From positions 436,761 through 461,615 of the forward strand of contig MNCI01014205.1 of NCBI GenBank assembly GCA_015680685.1: 24,855 nt of DNA, in the 5' to 3' direction. The notes beneath the pieces are model-generated. The model did not search any database and had not been told where the DNA came from. It worked only from the letters and a program-made list of their open reading frames with translations. Origin of the DNA: Gnetum montanum (taxonomy: Eukaryota; Streptophyta; Gnetopsida; Gnetales; Gnetaceae). A program made the position numbers and the translations under genes. Every line of letters begins with the position of its first letter. The first letter of the stretch is position 1. Shown piece after piece: positions 1 to 7,649 of this stretch.

Positions 1-122
1 AATGTAATCATTAATTATTTTGAACATCATGTCATTAAAGATAAAATTCATAGCTCATTGATAAGTAACTCCAGCATTCTTGATTCCAAATAGCATTTTA
101 GTGTAGTAATATGTTTCCCAAG
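1..122 (-). pseudogene. RT fragment (palm side) of an older Tat-like Ty3/gypsy element
   Basis: Read on the minus strand from 122 downwards, this stretch gives a reverse transcriptase segment with the motif LFGIKNAGVTYQ. This is the decayed form of the MPFGLKNAGATYQ block typical of Tat/Ogre/Retand-type RT. An in-frame stop follows, and the domain runs off the window at base 1. Its N-terminal half lies at 5958-6657, on the far side of element 1. The reading frame continues across the CCAAG duplication, so the two pieces were one gene before element 1 landed. It is not functional: it is split and carries stops. The family call rests on motif recognition only. Confidence 0.8.
118..122. repeat. 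Target-site duplication, left copy (CCAAG) of element 1
   Basis: The five bases CCAAG directly precede the TGATGA LTR end at 123. They recur directly after the TTCATCA LTR end, at 5958-5962. A perfect 5-bp duplication is the usual footprint of Ty3/gypsy integrase. Confidence 0.9.
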
Positions 123-978
123 TGATGAGTGGCGAGGTACCCTTATGCTCAAGCATACGAATCACAAACGTTCATGCACAATCTAATCGAATTCCTAGAT
201 GGGACTAGTTGTGGCATCTAGATCATTATGTTTGATTGTAATTCACTATCTTCCTACTTGGGCTAGTGGTAGCTTTGTCATGTATGGTTTAGCCCAAAGT
301 GAGGCATATGATGTTGTTCCTAATTCTATGCTATGCCTAATAACATAAAGAGATAAATCAATTATACTAATGAATGATAGAAAAAAAGATCTAAATTAGC
401 CTATGTGCAATGAGTATTTACCCTTAACCATCTGTACATGTCTTAGACTTCGTGAGGCTACTTCTAGGATCGCCAAGTGTACGTCACTAGTTGTGTCAAA
501 CGATACACCTTTGGATTACCAAGTATTTTCACTTAAATGCTCGTGATTAAGGTGTATGCATTCCGCTTAATGACAGAAATAGTAAATAACAATAAATGGA
601 AATTTTTAACTAAAGAAAGTATTAAATAATTAAAGAAATAATATTAATCTAAGTGGATGCTGCAATGATGGAAGTAATCTCAATCTTTTTTATCAGGCAT
701 GTAACATGTCCAAGTATGTCACACTCAAACAAAGGTGTTGTACGATTACAAACATCACTTTGTGGGCATGCACTGAGAATATTCCAACTCTGGAGAAAAC
801 AAACTACAAGAGCTCCACTACTTTGACTGAAAAACTATATGACTAACTCAAAACTGGAGCCCAAGTGTGGTATTTATAGACTTGGGGAATATACCTTAAG
901 GTCGGATGTCTGACATCGAACCAAGGCCCTGACATCACATACCTGACATCACAGCCAAAGAAAAACGATGATTCATCA
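123..978 (-). repeat. Element 1 3' LTR
   Basis: In plus coordinates the LTR begins TGATGAGTGGCGAGGTACC and ends GATTCATCA, giving 6-bp terminal inverted repeats TGATGA/TCATCA. It aligns along most of its length with about 5096-5957. On the minus strand U3 holds repeated TGACATC/TGATGTC words, then TATAAATA at 871-878. The AATAAA signal seen in the other LTR is altered here near 690. Confidence 0.92.
871..878 (-). promoter_or_regulatory. TATA box of element 1 3' LTR
   Basis: TATAAATA on the minus strand, about 100 bp inside the TGATGA end. The same box sits at 5836-5843 in the 5' LTR and at matching places in elements 2 and 3, so it marks the U3 promoter. Activity cannot be judged. Confidence 0.7.
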
Positions 979-987
979 TACCCCCAC
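979..987 (-). other. Polypurine tract of element 1
   Basis: On the minus strand GTGGGGGTA ends exactly where the 3' LTR starts (TGATGA). The same tract in the same position occurs at 7537-7545 in element 2. It would prime plus-strand DNA synthesis. Confidence 0.88.
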
Positions 988-1688
988 AATTGAATGAAGA
1001 CTCGTCCTCAAGTGTAGAAGAGGAGGAACAAGTTCTTTACAATATAACATATTGGGTAGGTATGGAATTATCTATTCAAACGACAAATTGACTCAGATGA
1101 AATAGACATACAATGCTAAGTGCCCAAGTGTACGGAATTACAATTTTCACAACATTTGGTGTTCATGATAGGAGAAGTGAACTCCCTGGATAACATTGAC
1201 ATCCAACACCTCTTAGTAGCAAAAAAATGAAAGAGAGAGAAAAGAGATCCAATGATCACGAATGATCCTCCTTGTATGGTATTGCTACATCATCCTTGGT
1301 GACGATAGTCCCACTTCTAGTCCATGCTTCCTATTGCAATCACAACAGAATCATGAATTAGTGTGCAATGTATAACACATGGTGGTTAAATGCCTTATCT
1401 CATCAATGGTTATACTCGACTATGTTGTGATTGTGGTAGATTGGTTTCTTTGATAGTATGAGTGGGAAGGCTGACAAATAGAGTAAAATAGATAAGCGAT
1501 CCATGAGATTTGGAAAATTACAACACAAGAAAATAGTTGAAGAGGGTATAAGAATTCACAAAAATAAAAAGAAAAGCTCACTGAAAATTTTGTGAAGATA
1601 TGTACAATTGGATGTCATTGATGGGGTAGACAAAAATAATTTGATTGTAAAAATGTCTAAGGGTAAAGAACTAACTAACCCAACCAAA
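988..1688 (-). other. Noncoding 3' internal region of element 1
   Basis: No credible coding sequence. The first 150 bases or so beyond the polypurine tract are recognisably similar to 7546-7700 of element 2, including a conserved minus-strand ACTTGAGGAC word and a shared segment around GTGCCCAAGT. The accessory ORF that occupies the next 2.9 kb in element 2 is absent here. Confidence 0.6.
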
Positions 1689-2770
1689 AGATATGCAAGT
1701 GGGTCATTCTCAAAGTAGGCATAAGAATTTTTATGTCCTTGCATAACTTTAAACCAAAGAGTCCATGGGCTTCGTGGATGATTAATGGTTACAAAAGTTA
1801 AGTACAAAAACCTAAAAGTAACTAACTAAGAAGTCTGACACATCAAACTAGGACATCAAACCAAAACATGAAACTGACAGTGAGGTGGAACATGGAAAGC
1901 ATAGGTGGATGAGAGAGAGAGAGAGNATTCTAAGACCAATCCATCCCCTAAGACATAAGAGTGCTCCCACAAAACAACCATCATTCCTTATTAGAGAAAA
2001 AGTAGGAAGTGAGGAAGGGCCTTAGTTAGAGGAGACGAGTCCCATAACCAGTGCTTATAGCCCATTTATTTGGTCTAAGAAGTGTGCTTTGAATTCCCAT
2101 TATTTTTTTATTTTTTATTTTTTTGGTGAGAACCACACCATGCAAGTACTTATTCAACTTCCTTTAGTGATTGGCATGGAATGGTAAGAAATTCATGGAA
2201 ACACACATGCACCTAGTCAAATAGAAAAGCATAAAGAATATCGAATCCCCTTGAAGCCACACCCTATTCAAACCTTTGAATCCTTCCCAATTCTGAAAAC
2301 TACCAAAGTCACAAATTTATTAAAGTTTGATTAATGAAAAAGGGACTGCATATTTCCAAAACAAGAAAAACCATAGAGTTTGTGGATGGGTGGATGTTGT
2401 GAACTCATTGCCTATTACATGAAAAGAAACAATGTCCTAATTATCCATAATGAAATTCAAAGCTAGAAACCAAACACCAACAATCAAATAACAAACATAG
2501 TACATACCACCATCAAGTACGCATTACCAATGTACCTAGCACTTATTAACAAAAAGTTTGAAAATCACATCAAATAAAAGAAAATATGAAAGAAAAGTGT
2601 AAAATATTCAAGAAATAGTAAATGTACTAATGATGGTGTAAAACAAAAACTAGAAAAAATTAATAACATGAAAACAAGAAGATGTAAAATAAAATGTTGT
2701 AAAATAAAAAGATGAAAAACACTTAAGAATCTTGAAGACTAGAATGGGGGATAACCTCCACGACTAAACA
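1689..2770 (-). other. Noncoding module shared by elements 1 and 2
   Basis: This stretch has no persuasive coding potential but aligns by eye with 11228-12475 of element 2. Matching blocks in the same order include GATATGCAAGTGGGTC, CCATCCCCTAAG, AGTCCCATAAC, GTGTGCTTTGAA, AACCACACCATGCAA, AGAAAAACCATAGAG and a closing CCACGACTAAA. In element 2 it lies between integrase and the accessory ORF. Its retention in a copy without pol suggests it serves in cis, for example in packaging, RNA stability or processing; that is inference. Confidence 0.7.
1911..1926. repeat. (GA)n microsatellite ending in an N
   Basis: About seven and a half GA units followed by an undetermined base at 1926. The N probably marks a sequencing or assembly stop at the repeat, so true repeat length is unknown. 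Confidence 0.85.
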
Positions 2771-2939
2771 TTTGGTCATGAGAAGGATTAATAAGTGGAT
2801 AATAGGATCCATGCATGTATGAAACATTAGGAACCTTTCATGCCCTAGCCACTAGGTGTCTATTGGTGGTGTGATGGCTGGGTAGAGAAATTATTGGTCA
2901 CACACTTGATTGTTATATGTATGGTGGGTTAAGATATGA

Positions 2940-5090
2940 GGTGTGTTAAAGTTATGGATGACTAGCCCACTATTGCATCCTTTGAGTATGAGATGGTATG
3001 CATGGATTCATTTGTCTCCCCATGTTTGTAGATTCATTAATTGTATGTGGGATTGGAGCATGGATAGATGGTGGCCCTTGTGTATGGTCAAAGGACATTG
3101 GTTTAGACATGGAAGGTGGTGCACCAGGTTGGCCTTGTGCTGGCTCAGATGATGCAATGGGTTTCCACATGGTTTGCTTTAACTTATGGCCTTTCCTAAA
3201 GAAGGAACATTTGCGACGTTGCAATTGGAACCCATTGGTATCAATGTATCTTTGCACATTTGCAACATAAGTGACACTCATTTGTTGATATTATGGTGTT
3301 GGACCTTCCTAAATTATTGGCAATGGTGTATATGGATGTGGATTATGAGAATATCAAGGGTAGGTTGGATGGTAAGAGACACGAGGTGGTGATCCTTTAG
3401 GGGATGTCATGTATTAATGGCACTGTCTACAATTACCTTGTGGGAGAGGAAATCTCNCTACTAGTGATTTGAAGTGGAGGACATAGAACTAATTGGAGAA
3501 ATAGGGTGTTGAACATAATATCCATGCAGTTTCGGCAAATAGGGTCGATAATACTGATTTGGTGGTGGTTTGCCCCTTCCCCATGACTGTGGTTGTTTCC
3601 ATTGTGATTGATGGCCATGTTGAGGTTGGTGGTAAGTCCCCCTAGGATGGTACAATCAGTTGTGGCACTGTCTACAATTACCTTGTGGGAGAGGAAATCT
3701 CTTGAGCATGTGCTTTTGCACAAATTTTGGATTTAAGGCACCTGCCCAATACTCCTATAGATGCAACAACATGGGGCATTGGCCCTTCGAATGGTCATCA
3801 ATGCATAGGTCGCATCCATCATCTTCATCTGTGGTGGACTCTATAGCCTCACTTTTTTTAGCCATTTTCTCCATTTGCTGAAAAGTGTTCTTGGTTGTTT
3901 ATTGGTTCTGCATCCTTTGTTTAGTATGATCACTTGGCATGTGTTGCATGATCTTCTCTGCGACCATCTCAATAAGAGTTGTGACATGTTCATTTATCCA
4001 TTTGGACATCCTATTAAACCTTACTTCTAGATCATCAATAGACTCCTTTATAGGCAAGGTTTGTTGTGGGATCACCTTATCGAGATTAGTTTCATTCTCC
4101 TTATCATACATGTGGACCTCCTTCTATTGAAGAGTTGGGTCTCATTGATGTTTCTCTACATTCTCCCATTTACATACCTCTCCTTCTTCTTTTTCCACAT
4201 GCTTTATTATCTCTTTGACCTGATGGGCTTGAAGCTCGTATAACTGCCTTGGGGCATACATCCCAAGGCTCACATTAGGTTAAACACTCTCTTATAGATT
4301 TGATATCTTTCATTGAAAAGTTCTAACATTGTTGACCACCATAAGATTGAATTTGGTTTCAATGATCAATACCACACTTTGGCTCTATCAATTAGTATCC
4401 TAGGAAAGAGCTTAAGTTTTTTCCACTTACTTTCCATGTTGTAGAACACACAAGCATCATGGAAGGCTTGTAAATGATGTCGTGGATATGAATCATAGCC
4501 TCCTACAAATGTAGGAATATTATTCATGTAAAGCTTGGGTAAACAACTTTGTTTGCAATGCTTACAAGATATCTTAATGGCCTCTATGATATGCATTAGG
4601 CTCTTAGTGGCTAACAAGGCTTCATCGTCATTAAGCAAATTGTGAGGGAAATTTCTATGTTCATGGTAACTTCTTTGAGTTTTCCTGTGGGTTTGATTCT
4701 AATTTTTAGTTTGAACCTTTAGTGAAGCTCTATTACTATACCTACATTCATCTTTGTCGGAACTAGACATTGAAGGGGAAAAGGAAGATGAGGAACTAGA
4801 AGAGTTGCCATGGCTTTTATGATGTTCCTCGAGGTCTTATGATTTATCATTTCTTGGTTTCGAGGAGGTCTTAGGCCTTGAGGTCTCCCCTAGTTTAGGA
4901 CCTACACCATCTTCTCCAAGATTTTCTGCCTTAGGTGAATGTATTCTTTGAGTGTCGTTAGGGTGGTCATGATCGTAAGAAACCCTTGCATAAGGTTCGT
5001 CACTCCAATCTTCTTCATCATATATTTCATTAGTTCTCCAATGAATGTGTTTGCTATACAGTGCATAGTCACTTCCATGTGAGAGAAACA
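2940..5090 (-). pseudogene. gag: Degenerate gag of element 1
   Basis: Gag coat/nucleocapsid polyprotein of the Athila-like type. Reading on the minus strand, an ATG at 5090 opens a short acidic N-terminus. A Ser-rich, charged linker follows (about 4700-4850). Then comes the retrotransposon gag core (about 4370-4640) with MNNIPTFVGGYDSYP, HLQAFHDACV and KKLKLFPRILI, and a region with the zinc-finger-like signature CDLC...H...CP near 3780-3810. The end is a long Pro/Gln/His-rich tail. Several stops and frameshifts break it, including one between the core and the finger. The same blocks occur in element 2 gag. The N-terminus abuts the LTR, so the leader and primer site appear deleted. It is almost surely not expressed as a functional protein. 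Confidence 0.78.
3418..3701. repeat. 39-bp exact duplication (3418-3456 and 3663-3701) abutting an N
   Basis: The 39 bases ending GAGGAAATCTC occur at 3418-3456 and again, identically, at 3663-3701. The first copy stops exactly at the N at 3457. The second copy sits naturally in gag, just after the zinc-finger region. The most likely reading is an assembly seam where one contig end was retained twice, not biological duplication. Confidence 0.85.
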
Positions 5091-5650
5091 TTGTTTGTGG
5101 CACCCCTACACTCAATGATACAAATCACAAGTGTTCACGCACGATTCAGTCGAATTCTATGGATGGGACTAGTTGTGGGATCTAGATCACTATACTTTGA
5201 TCGTAGTTCGCTGTCTTCCCACCTGGGCTAGTGGTAGCTTTGTCACGTATGATTTACCCCAAAGTGAGGCATATGATGTTGTTCCTAATTCTATGCTACT
5301 CCTAATAACTATAAAGAGAAAAATCAATTATACTAATGAATGATAGAAAACAATATCTAAATTAGCCTATGTGTGATTAGTATTCATCCTTAACCGTCCA
5401 TACATGTCTTGGACTTCGTGAGACTACTTCTGGGGTTGCTAAGTGTACGTCACTGGTTGTGCCAAACGATACACCTCTGGATTACCAAGTATTTTCACTT
5501 AAACGCTCATGATTAAGGTGTACACATTTCACTTAATGATAGAAACAGTAAATAACAGTAAATGGAAATGTTTAACTAAAAAAGCATTAAATAATTAAAG
5601 AAATAATATTAATCTAAGTGCATGTTGCAATGATGGAAGTAATCTCAATC

Positions 5651-5656
5651 TTTATT
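5651..5656 (-). terminator. Polyadenylation signal in element 1 5' LTR
   Basis: AATAAA on the minus strand within GCAATAAAGATTGAG, about 190 bp downstream of the TATA box. It corresponds to GGCAATAAAGATGAG in element 2 and GGCAATAAAGACGAG in element 3, so it marks the R region of the whole family. Confidence 0.65.
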
Positions 5657-5835
5657 GCTAGTCATGTAACGTGTCCAAGTACGTCATACTCGAACAAAGG
5701 TGCCATACGATTACAAACATCACTTTGTGAGCATGCACTGGGAATATTCTAACTTTGGAGAAAACAAACTGCAAGAGCTTCGCTACTCTAACTAAAAAAC
5801 TATATAATTAACTCAAAATAGGAGCCCATGCATGG

Positions 5836-5843
5836 TATTTATA
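5836..5843 (-). promoter_or_regulatory. TATA box of element 1 5' LTR
   Basis: TATAAATA on the minus strand, the copy that would have driven element 1 transcription. It is followed by a conserved segment (ACCATGCATGGGCTCC) also present after the TATA box of the 3' LTR in diverged form. Confidence 0.72.
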
Positions 5844-5957
5844 GACTTGGGGAATGTACCCCAATGTTGGATGTCTGACGTTGGACCAATGCCCCCATGT
5901 CATGAACGCGACGTAGCAGCCCCAACGTCATGATCCAAGAAAAATGGTGATTCATCA

Positions 5958-6657
5958 CCAAGGAATCATAAAAGTGCTATATTGTTACTACTCTAGCTTT
6001 ATCTAGATTTGGTTGTAACTAGAAAACCTATCCATGAAGGATAGAAGAGCATGACCAGCTATAGAGTTGATAAGTTGATTAATGTTTGGTCAAAGAAAGG
6101 CATCTTTAAGAGTGACATTGTTGAGGCCTTAAAAGTTAATGCATATGCAAACATCAGCATTCATTTTGAGAACTACAACAACGTTAGAGACCCAATTAGA
6201 ATAGTCGATAGGAAAAATAAATCCAACATTGTAGAGTTTAGAAATCTATTTTTTTCTAGCAAGAGCTATAGTAGGATGAATTTTCCTAACCTTGTATTTA
6301 ATAGGTTTGGAACCTTCTTCCAAGATAATGTTATGTTGAACCAGCTGTGGGTCTTGACTAGGCATATCACTATATCCCCAAGTGAAACCAATTGAATGCC
6401 TTTGCAAGGTTGATAAGATAGACTCTCGAAGGTTTTGAGAAAGGATGACACTAAGTTGAAGAATCTTTTGTCCACCTTTATGACTTAGTATTGGTACATT
6501 GATCAATTGATCATTGATCAAAAGAGGCTCCCAATCAAGGAAAGAGATGTTTTACTTAGATAGGAGTTCATCTTCTGTAATGTCTAAAGAGGATATGAGA
6601 AAAGCTGAATTTGGCATCAAATCAAAAAAAGAGGGATCTAGAGTCCTACATACCTAG
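5958..6657 (-). pseudogene. pol: RT N-terminal half of the older Tat-like Ty3/gypsy element
   Basis: On the minus strand this begins with a pre-RT linker (about 6520-6657) and the block ILSHKGGQKILQL. It continues into GFTWGYSDMPSQDPQLVQHN, the decayed form of the FAWSYDDMPGLD...H block that opens RT in Tat elements. Then come SNWVSNVV, CICINF, GLNNVTLKDAF and FMDRFSSYNQI, the last holding the first catalytic aspartate. Stops interrupt it below 6246. The domain resumes at 1-122 beyond element 1. The first five bases (5958-5962) are the right CCAAG duplication of element 1, and the right end is cut by element 2 at 6658. Plus-strand reading frames here are shadows. Confidence 0.82.
6653..6657. 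repeat. Imperfect target-site duplication of element 2, left copy (CCTAG)
   Basis: CCTAG precedes the TGATGAG LTR end at 6658, while CCAAG follows the TTCATCA end at 19644-19648. Four of five bases match, consistent with a target duplication that has mutated once. Sequence beyond 19648 is not clearly the same older pol gene as 5963-6652, so chimeric origin is not excluded. Confidence 0.6.
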
Positions 6658-7536
6658 TGATGAGCGGTGAGGTACCCCTATGCCCAACCATATGAATCAC
6701 GGGCATTCACACGTGACTCAGTCGAATACCACAAACTACAAGCACTTGCATACACCGAACTCTAGCCAACAAGACTTAGTTAGAATGGTTGTTGTCTTCC
6801 CAACCTCACTTGTGGTGTTCTAAAGTGATTGTTAAGTGAGATTGAGGCAAATGATTTTTATCGGTTTTCTTTTTATCTTTTAAAGTATAATTCTTTAATT
6901 GTAAGGAATGAAAAGTTGTGTAATCTATAATTATTCTACCCTATTTCTTAACTCTCCCTAGCATAAGCAACTGATCCCATCTTCCATGCACATCCTGAGC
7001 ATACCTTGACCACTGCCAGATGTTAAGCATCACTGGGTTACCAAGTGTTTGATTTATGTTTGAGATGGTCATGTTCTCATAAAATATGAAAGGAAAATAA
7101 TCGTAAAATGATAACAATAAAAGCTTCTAAAATTATTAAAGCGTTGAACTATTAAACTATTAAAATGCTTAAGTGATTAAATCCAAATGCTACAAGGAAT
7201 GCTCAAAAAGCTCATCTTTATTACCGATCATGCTAATGGGCTCATGTACATTAGCGCTTGAATAAAGATCCGTACACCTTTCTCACACCTGCTGCGAGCA
7301 CTTGAAAAATATTCTAACTCTTACGGGAACAAACTGCAAGAGTTTGGCTACAACTACTCCAAAAGATGCCATAAATGTTGTGGGTGTGTGCATATTTATA
7401 GCAAGAGACAAACTCTATGTTAACGGGGTTGAATTAACACATGGATGGATATGTCGACGAGGTCACATCAACATAGCTACGTCAATGAGGCTCCGTTAAT
7501 GCTGCCTGGTCGACATATCAACTAAACACTTCATCA
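6658..7536 (-). repeat. Element 2 3' LTR
   Basis: It starts TGATGAGCGGTGAGGTACCCC and ends CTTCATCA in plus coordinates, and aligns with 18793-19643. TATAAATA lies on the minus strand at 7393-7400 and AATAAA at 7217-7222. Its U3 repeats are eroded relative to the 5' LTR, with GTTAAC sites partly changed to forms such as ATTAAC. It has about 40 bp near 7030-7075 that the other LTR lacks. Confidence 0.92.
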
Positions 7537-7545
7537 TACCCCCAC
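7537..7545 (-). other. Polypurine tract of element 2
   Basis: GTGGGGGTA on the minus strand, directly before the 3' LTR TGATGA end and preceded by CAGTC. It is identical to the element 1 tract. Near-copies of this motif with its flank occur at 12458-12471 and 16637-16653. Confidence 0.9.
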
Positions 7546-7649
7546 GACTGAGTGAAAACTTGTCCTCAAGTTTATTACAATTTGGAAGGTATGAAGTTAT
7601 TGAATGAACACACAATGAAACATATTTACACACATTAACTCTATTAACA

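Larger units (their letters stand above)
123..5957 (-). mobile_element. Element 1: gag-only (non-autonomous) Ty3/gypsy LTR retrotransposon
   Basis: The element is bounded by two divergent but alignable LTRs and a perfect CCAAG target duplication. The minus-strand order is 5' LTR (about 5096-5957), gag (5090 to about 2940), a long noncoding stretch, a polypurine tract (979-987) and the 3' LTR (123-978). No protease, RT, RNase H or integrase motif was found in the interior, although the gag and the noncoding module match those of element 2. This resembles what has been described in plants as TR-GAG elements, which would rely on proteins supplied by an autonomous relative. The primer-binding site next to the 5' LTR is not recognisable and seems lost. 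LTR divergence and stops in gag indicate an old insertion, itself placed inside an older RT gene. Confidence 0.85.
5096..5957 (-). repeat. Element 1 5' LTR
   Basis: It aligns with 123-978; the outer end is TTCATCA at 5957, followed by CCAAG. The inner end is eroded: the expected TGATGAGTGGCGAGG is shortened, so the boundary near 5096 is approximate and no primer-binding site follows it. On the minus strand U3 holds ACGTCATGA, TGACATGG and AACGTCAGAC words before TATAAATA at 5836-5843. R carries AATAAAG at 5651-5656. Confidence 0.88.

Noticed and set aside
2943-3392. Short plus-strand frames over the gag tail of element 1
   Set aside because: They oppose the Pro/Gln-rich minus-strand gag tail, overlap each other and show no domain.
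6051-6395. 114-codon plus-strand frame
   Set aside because: It is antisense to recognisable RT motifs of the older Tat-like element.
7302-7499. 65-codon plus-strand frame in one LTR, with a similar open frame at 19409-19606 in the other
   Set aside because: The two LTRs are copies of one sequence, so a shared antisense frame is expected. It runs across the TATA box and U3 array and shows no known motif.
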